In this document: in pieces, positions 10,646-23,800 of the stretch
How positions within the stretch are numbered: the stretch's first letter is position 1
How the letters are laid out: the number at the start of each line of letters is the position of its first letter
From: Nymphaea colorata
Taxonomy: Eukaryota; Streptophyta; Magnoliopsida; Nymphaeales; Nymphaeaceae
Direction of reading: 5' to 3'
DNA length: 64,000 nt
Assembly (NCBI RefSeq): GCF_008831285.2
Contig: NC_045139.1
Location: 19,422,892-19,486,891 of the forward strand
Notes under the pieces: model-generated
What the model was told of the DNA's origin: nothing
What the model saw: only the letters and a program-made list of their open reading frames with translations
Databases searched by the model: none
Position numbers and translations under genes: made by a program

Positions 10646-13083
10646 ATTCTCATGTGACCGAGTTGCAATGTGATGACATACTTTTGTGGCATGTGAGAGA
10701 TTGTTGCAATTGTCTACAATCCGGATGTTGAATTGGTTAGCCACCTAACCCTCTTCAAGTGTGGTTACTGACAATAGGTTGACTTCTAGGTTCAACCCAA
10801 ATGGGACCAAGAGGATGATCACTTAGATTGAAGTGGTATCATTAAATTCATGCCTCAAGAGGCTGTTTGTGTATCCTAACTTTTTGACAGCCTGCTGTTG
10901 CTGCTGTAACAGGAGGAAGAGAAAAAAAAATTGAGGCTAAAAAATCTGAAATTCATTTGATTAGTGGGAATTTATGCAACTTTTGATTTGCTTGGTATGC
11001 ATTTTCAGTCAACCTTGTTACTTAGACGCTGCCCCGTTTTTTTAGGAAAAAAAAACACGAATAATTAGTTTAACTGATAAGTTCTAGGCTTATGATGATT
11101 GGTCATGGTTGTCTGTTGGAATTTTTGAGGTATTGCTCATTTAAGTCAGACACAAGTGGTTGGCATAGCGGGGTGGCGAATTTATTGCAGGTGTTCATCC
11201 TGGGTTATACAGGTACAGTAGGGTTGTAGCGTTCTACTTCTCCATAGCCTTCATGTCTGGGTTTAATTCGGGTTGAAATTTTCTAGGTCATTAATGCAGT
11301 CTCTAACCTACAAGCCAGATATTATTCACTGATAACGTTCACTGGTTTACAAATTTGGTTGTAGTTTTTGTGGGAAATATCATATTTCGTAAGTTGGTTG
11401 TAGCTTTTGTGGGAAATATCATATTTCTTAATGCTACTTCATGCTGCAGCATGACCATTTGAAGATATCTGACTTGAATCCTTGACAAACATTGAGTTTT
11501 TCATGGTGGGGGCAAGATTCGAGATCTGTTGTTTGAATGCCTCAAGATATGAAACCTGTAGTTTGAACACCTCAGATGTGGGCGGTTGCCCCTTCGGAAA
11601 GGACATGAATGTCGTGCCGAACTCTCAGGACTTGAAGAAGAGAATGAGGTGTTCATTCTTAGCTCTTTTTAGACACAGCTTCAAAGATAACTGAGTTTCT
11701 ACTGGTTTGCGGTTCAAGCTGGCTGGAAGGCGCTTAAGTGGGCTGAGCTCAAAGGTGCTTCTTCTCCGAGACATGCCATTTATGGGTGTGTAATCCATGA
11801 CAGGCATTGGGCCAAATCCAGAGGCTCTGGCATGTTGGTAGTTTATTTTTAATGAATATTAATTTTATCATCTTTATAAAAATGTTAGGATACTAATCCA
11901 TCGATCTCCCCCCTTTGTGACTTCCGAATACATTTGGAACTTGAATGTCAAATTCGAATACTCACACTCGAAATGTTGAATTCTTCGAGTAATCGATCAG
12001 CTTTCTCTAATATCTCAGGATTTTACAAAATAAAGTAAAATATAGTTAAAAATCGGACATTTTGTGAGGTGGGTCTGCAGTTGCCTGGAACTTGGATATT
12101 GAGTTGGTCACTAACAAAAAAGTAACGGGTAACTTTTACAAAGTACAGCCGCTAAACTGCAATCAGAAATCGACCGGATGTTGACGATGGTGTCATTGAT
12201 AAGGTCCACAAGGGAAAAAGCTAAAAACTTCAGACTTAATGTCGTTTTAAGGAAATCTATTTTCAATACAAAATCAAACTTCGGTCATCCCAAGACAAAC
12301 ATTAATTCTGTTCTCAATTAATGGCCCAACTGGTTGGCAGGCTGCCATTTATTTTGGTCCTTGTTTCCTTGACCTGTCAAATATTCCTGTTTATTTTATC
12401 CTGTTTTCTGCAAATAATGTCCTCGGGAGTCTGCAACAACGCTTGACGGGACCGCACCTTTCCCCGATCAGGAGAGTCCGGAAGGACCAGATCCGAGTAT
12501 CGGAGTCGAGCATCAGATTGTCAGATCATATATTTGGATATGACGTTTCTTCATGTAAGCTGAGCTATTTAAAAACTATACAAACACCGAAAAAAATACA
12601 AAGCAGAGACTCGATACGCAGATCCACATTTAAATAGATAAAAAATCTAACACAAGATTTTTAATCTGCCGTGCATCGTTTTATCAGATCAGTTAAGCTT
12701 TCCTTAAGCATGTAACCATCAAACAAATTGAAGTGACAACATTATAATACCATTTTAAATAAAGCTCCCCACCCATTTTGAAGATATTCTCTCCCATTGT
12801 TCCACAAGATGCAGCCATCATGACCTGCATTTGCGTGATTCTTTATCCATACGCAGTTGCAGTTGGATATTAACGTCCAAACTCAAGCTCGATAGGACAT
12901 TCATGACCAAACTAAAAGAGAAAATTGACTTGTAAGCAAAGGAAACCTACCATTCAATAGCGGTGACAATTTTAAATAGCCATACGAAGATATTATCTTG
13001 CAAACAAAATCCATGTATTCAACGAAAAGTACATAAAAGGTTTTCCTGTATGTTTCCTGTATGTATATTCACTTTATCACTGT
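10646..13083. other. Intergenic between RRP43 and the ARID-HMG gene
   Basis: The two genes converge here, so both 3' UTRs should lie in this stretch. A 39-bp direct repeat occurs twice in tandem at 11355-11431 (unit begins TTGGTTGTAG and includes GGGAAATATCATATTTC). The rest, including 12430-12720 with many GATC-containing words, looks like worn repeat DNA. No ORF resembles a known protein. Confidence 0.55.
11355..11431. repeat. 39-bp tandem repeat, two copies
   Basis: Copy 1 starts at 11355 and copy 2 at 11394, nearly identical (a T/C change and differences at the end). Shared core GGGAAATATCATATTTC. Noncoding, downstream of RRP43. Confidence 0.8.
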
Positions 13084-15632
13084 TTACTCTTTCTCATCCA
13101 CAGTACCCACAGTGGCAACATCAGGTGGTAAACTAACAGCACTTGTTCCAACAGCTGCTTGATCTGGCACTAAACAAGACGATACAGCAGACAGTCTTCT
13201 TCTTTGCCTCCTCTCGCTCATCCCTTCATTTGGCTGTAATAACTTCAACCTTTCCCTGTATTCCTGCATTTCATTCTTGTATCTCTCCTTGTCTTTCAAC
13301 CCACAGGCTTGGTAAACCTGCAGAATAGATACTCGGATCTGAAAAAAAAAACATGGACCAAACAAGAATTTAAAAGCATTTTGGCTCCCCACTACTACTT
13401 CATCCTTCCTGAAGGATAACAACTCGTGGTGTCTGGCGACTCTCATGATGGCTAACATATACTATCATACTGAAAAACATAAATCAAACTGGTTATGTTT
13501 TTAGTGACTAACTTATCGTGTGAAAGACCTTATGGTTCCTTTGGAAACCACACGAGAAAGAAGCATAGAGGAAATCATCACCGGTATGTAACACAGAAGG
13601 AAATAACTCAAGCATGAAAAACATACAAGAAGGTGTTGTGCTGCTACACTAATCGTACTATTCTTAACTCGGGGAGATATCATATTTCGTATAGAACTCT
13701 CAGATGTTCTAATCAACGTAACGCCTATGTTCATCTACATACTGTTAACTGGTCTCGAACTTATGTCACATACATCTGATGGGAGTATGATAAGGACAAT
13801 AATACGCGGTATTATCCCTAATACAAATAAAAACTCACAGCACAGTGAAGCCGAGTAATGTAACCTTAGTTGAAATACTTTCAAAGTTTGAAGCATTTCA
13901 ACTAAGATTATCCTAGTTGGCTTCACTTCAAAGACGGTTGCGAATTGCGATCAAGAGCTCCACATAATGATCCATACTAAACGATTGAAGAGGCAACGTT
14001 TTAGTAAACGACGAATTTCAAAAGGAAAAACACGAAACTACATATCAAACATTGAAAAAAAACTAACAAAAGAAAACACGCGCGGGTAAAACAAGATACT
14101 CAACAGGGGAATGGGTCATTTTATCAACTAAAGGTTACGGCTTCTGAGATGGTTGACACTAGAACCACGCTATCTCCACACCGAAATATCATACACAGGG
14201 AAGTTTTAGGCTACTGCAAGATCAAATCGTACTAGAAAGAGAAGAATGCAGTTTACCATCCTCTCCTCATCAGTGAGCTTGTTCCAGGATTCCCCAATCA
14301 TCTTGCTGAACTCACGCTCTCTTTGCGGATACAGTAACTTAAGTTTGGAGTGCTTCTCAGCGAAGAAGAAATTATAGGCACTCCTATTAGGTTTGGGGTG
14401 ATTGGGATCCCTCCTCCTCCCTTTCCTTCGCCGGCGAAGCCGACCGGCTGCCATGATGCCACTAGCGCTCCCACCATTGTCCTCCGATCTCCCCGGATGA
14501 TAAAGCACTCCATGAAGAACTTCTGAACCAAGTTTCACACTCACCAAATACCCATGGTCAAACTTTCCATCTATGATCCCCACAACAGTAGAATTCAGTG
14601 GTGCTACAACAGAAAAACGATTGGATATCAGATAAATGAAAGAAGAAAAAGAAACAGAAGCTTAAAATAAGTGATCCGGTGAATGGTCACCTCCTATTTG
14701 CAGACCGGTCTTGCTTCTTCTCCTTCTCTTGCTTATTTGTATTTCTTCTTCTTGCTGTTGGTCCTGTGATTGTCTCGTAGGTGTCGTGACAGACTCTGAA
14801 GCTAAGATGTTTGCAGGCCGGCATGATGGGCTTTTAACAGACAAAGAAGCTGAAGGAAGATACAAAAGGTATAAAGTAAAACAACAGAGAGAGAGAGAGA
14901 GAGAGAGAGGTTGTGCATGTGTAGAGAAAGGAGACAAAAACCATGACAGGATTAATAAAAACCAGACAGAGTTCGTTCACTTGAGCATTTTACCTGCAGC
15001 AGGTGGAACTAAAGGTCCCCCCCTCTTGAAAAAGTAAACTTGCTCATAATGATGAAGCAAAGTAATGTAATACTTTCTCAACACGAAGGAAGCGCTTGTG
15101 GTTGTAGGTGGAAATTTAAAAACAGCAATCACCTCCTTCCACTTCCTGTCTGCAACAACCTAAAAAATGGAAACCAAATGCATAAAATACCAAATATAGA
15201 AAACGAAAGGAAGAAAATAATGGTAATATATATTCAGCATTGCCATTCAAATAGAACTTCAAAGAACATAAGCAGAAGGCATGAGCAAGGCAATTAAACC
15301 TTTTCCAAACCACCTCTCCGCGTCACTTCCACATAAAGAAGATGCAAATCCAGCTCCTTCCCTCCAATGACCGGAATCCTTCCAATAAAAACGATAAGTC
15401 TCTAATATGTTCATCTGCACTCTTTCAGTAGAGTGTGTCTGTGGGACCAATATACTTACATGAACCTCGTGCCAAGGGTAGAATGAAACTTCTTCAGCGT
15501 GTCCATGAAACCCACGGGATCCTTGAGTACATCTTCATGTGAGGCAAGAGAACAAGGATAAACCTTCTCATCCTTCGAAGTTTCCGACTTCTTTTCCAGT
15601 GGGGAGTGCACATCCTCTTTGCCGTCCACCAT
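13084..15632 (-). CDS. ARID and HMG-box DNA-binding protein (HMGB9/10/15 type), 6 exons
   Basis: Nuclear architectural DNA-binding protein combining an ARID and an HMG box, a plant-specific class; in Arabidopsis HMGB15 acts in pollen. Exons, minus order: 15632-15460, 15378-15300, 15159-14994, 14849-14691, 14603-14257, 13317-13084. All are GT-AG with matching phases, giving 385 aa. The ARID spans residues about 24-128, with PVIGGKELDLHLLYVEVTRR, RKWKEVIAVFKFP and SFVLRKYYITLLHHYEQVYF. A basic KRRRRSK stretch near 180-190 and RLRRRRKGRRR before the box may be nuclear signals. A conserved linker reads GIIDGKFDHGYLVSVKLGSE. The HMG box is about 258-333 (DPNHPKPNRSAYNFFFAEKH, WNKLTDEERM, GLKDKERYKNEMQEY). 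The ATG at 15632 has a good context (ACCATGG); an in-frame ATG at 15680 would add 16 residues. The exact orthologue within the HMGB9/10/11/15 group is not settled. Confidence 0.93.
13845..13926. repeat. Short foldback (hairpin) in ARID-HMG intron 5
   Basis: Arms 13845-13876 and 13895-13926 are inverted: GTGAAGCC then a mismatched middle then CTTAGTTGAAAT on the left, and ATTTCAACTAAG ... GGCTTCAC on the right, with an 18-nt loop. It could be a small MITE relic or an uncharacterised hairpin RNA source. No known miRNA sequence is seen in it. Confidence 0.6.
14886..14909. repeat. (GA)n microsatellite in ARID-HMG intron 3
   Basis: About 12 GA units in the intron between exons 3 and 4; on the gene strand it adds to the pyrimidine-rich character of the intron. 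Confidence 0.9.
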
Positions 15633-18218
15633 GGTCCCAAGAATTTCCGACTGCCCAAATGACCAAATCCTAAAAACCACAAAGTAGAGAGAGAGGAAGA
15701 GAGAGAGAGAGATAAGAAGGTAAGGTCACCAACCAGACCTGGGACTTCCCTGTAATCGCTCATAAAAGCAAGATAAAAGGTACAGTATTTTATTTTACGC
15801 ATATAAAAGCACCGGGGTTGAGTGCTGCTAAGGAAAACCATCATGGTTATGATGGACGCGTGGAAGTTAAACGGCTAGATTATACTGCTTTATCTTTATA
15901 AATTTTTTTTTTTCATTTCACGGCTGGTTAGAGAGAGACAGAGGTGTGCTATTACTGAGGAAGGGCGGGTTTTTTGGCGAGACATGCAATAAACATAATT
16001 GCTGTTGCAGAATGTCAGCAGCTTCTGATTCTGCTCTCACTTGGGAAGTCGGTACGCTAGCTTTTCTCACTGCAGGCCTACATACAATCTCTCCCTCCGG
16101 CTCTCTCTCTCTCTCTCTCTCTAGTTTTTCTTTCTCTCGATTGTTTGCCTCTCTCTCTTCATTCTCTTCCTTTTTTATTATGAGACCGTATCACGTATCG
16201 TATCTTGGCCGTACGAATTCAGATCAACACCACCGCCTGCGCCACCTTTGACCTGCTGTGCAGCGGCCATGCAGAAAAGCAAGGGTCAGGCTCAGGCGCT
16301 CTCTCTCCATCTCTATCTCTCCCTCACGCTTTCCAAGCAAAGCACAGGGCACCCTCTTTCTCCCTTCGCTTCTTCCATTAATGAGTTATAGATAGCTCAC
16401 CTACTTCCCTATTTCCCTCTCAGCTGCCAGCTCTCCTAGGTAGCCTCTGCCGAGCCTAGGCTCGAGCTGCTCGGTCTGGACTCATGCGTCGCATCAAACC
16501 CCGCCATCACAGGCACTTGTTTCATGCCTTTGCCGAGTACTGCCGTTGATTTATCAATATTCTTCTGCGTGATTGCATTTATTTAACGCGAAGAAGTCAT
16601 GATGCTTATGGTGGAAAAATTGAACATCTTTTCGAGCTTGGTGTTGGTGTCTGAGAAAGAAGGTAAGACGGGGGAAAATTTGCTCCCACTTGCAGGGGGC
16701 TTGCTTTAAGCACACTCGTCGCAGAAATTTTCTTTTAATCGCATGTTTCTTCAACTTTATACGTACCCGTCTTCTTCTCCGGCGAAATGGGTACATTTTC
16801 GTAGGAATTCACCTTTTAGAGTTCTGTAAAATCTGCTCTTCTGGGAGATAATATTAGAAAATTAGTTGCATATCCTGTGCAGTTGAACGTATGATCTTAC
16901 ACAAAAAGAGGATAAAGAATAAGGTAAAAGGAAAACTAGCTGGAAAAGTTTGATGGTATCAGAAAAGTTTTACTGACAGTTTAAAATGTTTCACAAAAAT
17001 AGTTGAAGGAGTTACTTATAATTTTCACTCATTGTCCTGTAAACTAAGTTAATGTTTTCAAGCAAAGGTTAAGTTACCGACGGCATGGGCATGGGGGCCG
17101 GCCGTCCAGGTTCAGCCCGATACTCAATACCCAAGTTCACCGTGTCTCGAATCAATTAAAATAAAAAATATTTTTAAATATAAATGAAAAATTTTAAATA
17201 TACTTCAATTATCAGATTTTGTTTTCAAAATCAGGTTTTAAAAATATTTTAGCTGCCATTAAAGTTAGGTTAAACAAAACTAGTTTCGACAAAGTCAGGT
17301 TATGCAAAAGACAGCAAAAAGCATAATCTCCCTCAATTTATTGTTAGAAACTGAGTTTTGGGTGTGCTACTCAAAAAAAACAAAACATATTTATAAAACT
17401 CATAAAAAAGTTTTTGAGGGAGGCAGATGAATGTGTCATCCAAACGAGCCCAGATAGTATGTTATTTTTAATGAAAAGAAAAAAGTACTTTCCTTAACTT
17501 AATTTATTTTCCCGCAACAACCCTGCTGGGATCGAGGCCCTACTTTTATTCCAACACAACTATACGACTTAACTTCTATAGTTCTATTTACTTCACATAA
17601 TAACATTAACATAAGAATCATAAATAAATTTGTGATTATCTTCTTAAAAGTCGCGCACTTAGATGGAGCAACCAATGGACATTTTCGGCGTGCAAGACTT
17701 CTCCAGGGCTTTACAATGACGAAAACCTTCTTAATAAATGCATTCTTCTTGAGACTGTCCAAGAATTTGAAAGAAAATAGCATTACTCACATGAATGCAG
17801 TTCCTATCGAAACCTTCCTTACCTCCTAAATTTTTGGTCTTCTTCCCAATTGGTACTTGGAGGAGATTGTTCCGTAAAATTGTGATTTAACACGTAATTT
17901 AACCAGATATAAGGATTTCAACGATTTTCCTTTTTTTGACCTACACATTTTTTCCCGCCTTAATGGAGTTTAAAACTGACCATGGAATGCATAATAGCGT
18001 TGTTCAGTTATCCCTGCACAATATGAGTTGAAGAGTTTAAGTAATGACGTGCAAATTGTCCTGCCAACCAAATCGGTGGAGCTGCCAGTTATATATGAAT
18101 TGGTTAAAAATATAAATAACTAGTTGGACAGGCGGCTATACAGAAGCCACGTATCATCTCATGAGTGATGTTTTTTTGGACTGTAAAAAAGTGGGATCGT
18201 GACAGTCAAATTGAAAGA
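15633..18218. other. Intergenic: ARID-HMG promoter side and AT-rich DNA
   Basis: 15633 to about 16560 is CT/GA-rich, with a (CT)11 run at 16101-16122, and probably holds the 5' UTR and promoter of the minus-strand ARID-HMG gene. From about 16560 to 18218 no coding signal is recognised. A short (C)CCCGATACTCAATACCC-like stretch near 17100 resembles other dispersed plant repeats. Confidence 0.5.
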
Positions 18219-18423
18219 GGTACCATCAGGAGCGGAGCCAGGATTTTCTTTAGGGGCGGGCCGACAGTCCAACCTTTGGATTCGAGTAAAGTCAAACTGA
18301 ATTCAAATCTAAAAAATACATGGCGCAATTAAAATTTTTTATTTTTTTCAATATAATTTTTTTTTTCATTAGCCAGTGTGGGGCCATGGCCTAGGCCCTC
18401 CCCTCCCTCTGCCCCTGGGTACC
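18219..18423. mobile_element. MITE-like element with GGAGCGGAGCCAGG end
   Basis: A 205-bp segment with imperfect terminal inverted repeats: GGTACCATCAGGAGCGGAG at 18219-18237 and CTCTGCCCCTGGGTACC at 18407-18423. The interior is AT-rich with no coding capacity. The GGAGCGGAGCCAGGA...GCCCCTGG signature recurs widely in plant intergenic DNA. No target duplication was identified. Confidence 0.55.
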
Positions 18424-19699
18424 ATATTCCACCCAGGTCCTAATGCAATCCAAAACCCCAAAGGTAGGGAGAACTGCGAGATTTTCGTGTCTTCTTCATG
18501 CCATAAGCTGTTAACCTTCTACTCACCTAAAATAATCAACCATTTCAAAATATCATGTAAGCCTGATTTAATATGAGGAAGAGAAGAATCTAATATTGAA
18601 TCTATTGATATCATATCTAAAGGATCAAACAACAAATTAGATCAAAGGTAATTAGAAACCCTTAGCTTGGTTTATGGCTAAATAATAATTGGAAATGCAT
18701 CACACACCCAACCACAGGCAGGGTATTGGGCTAGTGGTAGCTGCAGATCCCTTGCCAGGAAGTTGAACAACTCACATTTAAGGGATCACCAAGGGGGTTG
18801 GTGCATCGTCCAAGGCGGGGGCTGGTAGGTGGTCACTCTCATTTTCGATCTCTCGTGGTGTCAATTCTCTGTGCTGCAAAAAAAGGGAGCACTGATATGC
18901 AAATAGTGCATAGTGAGAAAGCCTCCTCATGACACCACACCTTAAGAGAATGTTTTGGTCTTCACTCAAGAGTGGAATTAGCCTCTTGCTCACCCAAAAA
19001 CTCACATTCAAGGGGTTTGTGGTTCGGAATCATGGTTGCTATCATGTTCTAGTGCATGGGCTTGGAGAACACTTGAGTTGAAAAGTGTGCCATAAATATA
19101 CTTAAGCCCCAAAACAAGCTAAAACCTTGAAAATATAAGAATATAACTTTAAAGGTTTTATACCCAAGGCATTTTCCCCCAAGTGAACATTAAGCAATTC
19201 ACACTAGGGTTCTTAATTTTGGATTTCACATTGACCGCAGAGCACTTTGGAGAGTTCTGGCAGCACATTAAGATACTGCAGGGAGGATGAGATCAACGCC
19301 TTGAAGAAGTAAGCCCATATTTTTATTTCGTTCTAGTCTGTAAACCGTGAAGATGTCTCCGATCCGTCTGGTGATCAAATTTTACACCATCCACTTGGTC
19401 GGATTTCAACATACCAATAAGCTGGCTTTGCCTGACCGAAATCCCAACCAACCAATCAACGGCAGGCTGAGTTGTCTGAGTTCAACCAAGCGACAGCTTG
19501 GTCAAGCTGAAAGTGAAGTTTAGGTGGCTTAAGCCGCCAGGTTTATCTAGTCCTAGATTGAGCGTATAAAATTTATTGTACTCTTATTCCTAATCCATGC
19601 TTATGATCCATTGATCCATAACGTGAGTCGAGTGTCTATTTACTTCTACAGAGTGACATAACGTATATGTCTTTATATATTTTATTTGAGTAAAGGTTC
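18424..19699. other. Intergenic, no gene seen
   Basis: AT-rich DNA with no recognised ORF. Around 18720-18780 a GGGCTAGTGGTAGCTGCAG... AGTTGAACAACTC pattern faintly recalls a tRNA-derived SINE head but is too weak to call. Confidence 0.4.
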
Positions 19700-20003
19700 C
19701 GACTACCGACTATTTTTATTTATTCAATAAATTTGATTGATTGATACGAGTTGATTTTCTGTTACGATAGATCGAAGAAACAATAGCTGGTCCAATAGCT
19801 GCTTCGGCGGCTGCAATAGCGATAACAAAGATCGAGAAAACGTCTCCCTTTAATTGGCGACTATCAAATAAATCAGAAAATGTTATGAGATTCATATTAA
19901 CAGCATTCAGTATAAGTTCAAGACACATAAGTGCTCTAACCATGTTTCGACTTGTGATCAATCCATAGATACCAATAGAAAATAAATAGGCACTCAAAAC
20001 AAG
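19700..20003 (-). pseudogene. ndhE: Nuclear copy of plastid ndhE (NUPT), 5' truncated
   Basis: The minus strand translates to the plastid NDH complex subunit 4[57 protein letters not shown] and [16 protein letters not shown], ending at TAA near 19716. The native protein is about 101 aa. Here homology starts at CTTGTTTTGAGTGCC (20003), so the first five or so codons and the start are replaced by unrelated sequence, and psaC is not found upstream. The frame is otherwise uninterrupted, with a Pro in AIGPAIV where Leu is usual. The context is nuclear (between nuclear genes), so this is a transferred fragment that lacks its plastid promoter. The left limit is approximate. Confidence 0.9.
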
Positions 20004-20814
20004 GAACCTGAAAAGCCAGATGCAACAACGACAATGCAACCTTGACCATAGTTTCTTGGTGAATGTTTGCTGTTATTATAAATATAATTGTCAAAAGCAT
20101 CTTACCATGTCAAAATTTTCAGAAAGCCAGACCTCTGGCACCAAATCTGATCCAGGTCCCAAGTCTAAGAGCGCCAAGCAACGCAACGCTCTCATCATAA
20201 TATTCATGAAAATTTCGTGTTTTGGATTAACTAGACCTACACCGGGACTTATATGTGTGTTTGTGTGTGTGTCAGCCTTCTGGAGCCGTCTTACACAAAG
20301 GTTGTCGGATCAACAGGAGAAATGCAACGGTGAGAGAAACTTCTCATCAGAATCTGAAGTAATTAACACAGACATGTTAAATATCGGCAGCATAAAGCAG
20401 TAGATCGTAAAGCAATGTTGGAAGCAACAAAGTTGTAAATGGCCAAATTAGCATTCACAATGGGGATATGATCTCAATACTTGTACAAGCCAAGAATGGC
20501 AGCGCTTAAACTTAAGTCTAGTGTTCTAGCACTCAGGAAATCGTGCCAAACAATTCTTACCCAGTGTCAATGTAGGTGAGTGGAATGAAATGTAATGATG
20601 AATCGGTAAGCAGTTTCTCTGATCCTGCCAAGTTATTATGACGAAAAGTATCAGAGAATACAGATTAATCGTGTGCAGACTCTTGCTCCACTTCTGTTGC
20701 ATTAATACTTCATCTTAACCGCTCCTTTTTTCTTGTTCTTAATGATTCTGCACCTTGCTTTGTTCTCCACAACAGAAATGAATTGATGTGGGGAATGCTC
20801 AATTCCATCATCAC
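20004..20814. other. Intergenic / probable 3' UTR of the minus-strand gene
   Basis: About 0.8 kb between the plastid insert and the stop codon at 20815-20817. The part nearest 20815 is presumably 3' UTR of the minus-strand gene. A short (TG)n run lies near 20250-20270. Nothing else is recognised. Confidence 0.5.
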
Positions 20815-23800
20815 TTAATCAGCCATTTTTGAATCAGCACCATGTTCATTGTCATTAGACCTTTTACCAGCAGATCCTGCTTTCAGACCCAAATTCAAGT
20901 CCAAGCTTGTCTCGCTCACTTCCCTTTTTACTGAAGAGTCCTCAGCTGCCTGAGTATCAGAAAAACAAGATAAGGGAAGGGAATTAACTTGTTGCAAATG
21001 TCTCTGCTACATGAAAGAGTACAAAACTCAAAAGAAATTAACTTGTTTGAACATGTCAGCAACAAAAAGGGAGAATCTGCCCATAAACGAGAATGGTGAG
21101 AGGATCTGGGCTGTAAAGAAGCTCCTAACCCTACGACTGGCTGTTTGATCTTGCTTCCTACAATAGGCACCAGACATGCAGTTGGTGCAGCTCAGTTTCA
21201 TCCACAATTTTCAGCAATAATGATCCAAAAGGAAAGGAATTGAAGATGGACACCATGCAGACATTCAAGCCACAGCAAATGCCTCAGAACATCAGAACAT
21301 CTCTCAGCAAAAATGGACTGTCATGGTTGTTCACATTAGCTTATCCCCTGAACTAGGTAAGTACAAAGTACAAACATATATTTTATACACAAGGAACAAA
21401 GAAGGTTTTCCACATCCGAACTTTAAGACAGGGCAGCATATTTTTACTTGACAGGCCTTGCGAAAGTCAGCAGCCACAAGTTTGAACTCCTGGATGGATA
21501 TCTCCCAATTCCGGGAAAAAGAAAAAAAAAAGTTAAAAACCTAATATGCTTATGAAGAGCAAGGTGTAGTCACAAAGCAGCTATCAGCGGCCAAAACCTG
21601 AACCATGGACAAGGAACATGTCAAAAGAAACAAGAGAGTCCAACTTAAACATGTAAAGACAATCTAACAGGGTTATCTAATTGACACCCAAGACATAGAA
21701 GAAGACTAATATGAACATCAAATAGAAATCAAAATACTCCTGACATAGTTGAAGTGTACACTACGCCTCTTATTGGAATAGAGAATGACAAGAAAAGAGC
21801 ACATTTCTAGCAACTCGCCTTGATTATTAGATCCAGTACATCTTGCCAACGACTTGTCAGGTATGTTGTTAAATGTGCTAGGTGGATCTAGGGAATGGAC
21901 CACCCAAAGTGTCTAGTCGTGTCCCAGCTGAAGGCCTAGGTGGGCCAGAAAAATTAAAAATGAACAGACACTGAACATAATTTTCAGAAATATTCATGTT
22001 CACTACAATTTTTTGCAATTTAAGAAATGAGTTGCATATATTTAAATACAATATTCAATATCATTTACTTATATTCAGAGTACTTGTCAACAATAAAATT
22101 TAAGAACAAGGCAGGCCAGGCATACTGCCCACGCCCTATGCAGAAAGCCATATTGCCTGCCTGCCAAGTGCCCAGGGTGCAAGACTGGGCATACCTTTGA
22201 CTAGAAAGCTTGTTGGCAAAACAAACCTTCATTGGGGGAATTTACATACTTCATTTAAATATAACTAACAGGATGGTTTTGGAATGTCAATGGTCCACTA
22301 CAATCTAGAGATGCTGAATGGTTCATGTATTCAACTAGACCGCTGCAGCCCAGAGTTAGAACAAAATTCTTCCAACAAATTCTAGCGTAGAAGCCACTCC
22401 TAAACAGGCCCTTACACATTTAGCGTTGCTGCTCAAGATAATGCCTACAATGGAATGATATCATTTATTCAATAGTTATGGTGCCTAAATTCATCACTAG
22501 GAGGCTCTTTGAGCATGGCTGATTGCTTCCTGCAATCAAAGAGGCCATCAATCCAGCAAAAGATGCCAATACTATTTATAGAGAAATGGTTTTGAAGCCC
22601 TTAGGTCAAACAAACTTGACCTGAGTATTTGTAATGTCTCATCCGCCATAATGCCCATGTTATGGTTGCTCAATTGCTTAACAAATCGCATCTGTAACTA
22701 AGTTGAAACAGAAGAAAGAGAAAGGAACTTATGTTCCTGTGTTGGAAGTCATGCAAGGTAAAAAGTGTGCAGACCATTGTCTTGAACCACTTTGATGAAA
22801 TGCATTTGAATTCAGAAGCCTCTTTGTAAAATGTCAGATATATGAATGATTGGAGGATGGTTTTGTATCCAAGAAATTCATAATGAACGGTGCCCATCTC
22901 CAACTGGAACTAGTTCGTACCTTCGATCCTTCACCCTTTTTGGTGTAGAATTTCAGTTCGCCATTACAGTTGACATCCAAGCCATGTTCCAATTTGGTAC
23001 CTCAAGGTTGCATATCCCTCGATGGGAATAGTTTGTAATATCATATACATAGGATTTTTTTGAGAATAGTCACATCCAACGAAAGTTGTAAAGAATGATG
23101 CCTGAATCGATTTATGCCTAATTATTACTTATATCCTGCTTTCTGTTTCTCTAGATGCCAAGTTGAAATATCACTTTTGGGCCAGGTTTTCTATATTATC
23201 CACTAGAGCATTAAAGCTACCATGATGAGGTAATGAACAACTTAAAATGGAAGTTGTTTATATGTAGGAGTCAAGAATAACAAGTAAACAAAACAAAACC
23301 TAGGCACCATTTCCTTTTTTGCGCCCCCATGTCCCTCCACCATTTAAGGATTTTATGAAGCCAATTAAAGAAAGAAAAATAGGCAGGTCCATTATCTTCT
23401 TAATGGAGACAGCTTGGCCTTTACCAATCCCCTTGAGAATTACTCCCTTGGTCCCTACCTTGTCCATGTTATTTTGTTTTATTATATGCCACTTTCAGTT
23501 GCATGTTGACTTATATTTCTTTACGTATGAATCATCCTTAATTGGACAACAAGACAAGGGGATGAAAAAACATCAATCAAGCAAAACAAAGCATGGGAAT
23601 GCCTGCTGACGTTCATTGAGAAATTATTTCTTCAAGATCATTTCTCACTGGAGATGAAACACCTATATCATGATTGAATTTATCCATATGAAAGAGAATT
23701 CACAAAGAAACTTGGTAAAGAAAAAGGTCACTTGGATGTGAATTATCGAACTTTTGACCATTTAAGCAGTTCTGCAGAATATTAAATTCACATCAAGTAG

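Noticed and set aside
15801-15810. TATA-like ATATAAAAGC on the plus strand
   Set aside because: Faces away from the ARID-HMG gene and no plus-strand gene follows; probably chance.
18720-18790. Second SINE head
   Set aside because: Only a partial A-box-like word; B box, tail and ends are missing.
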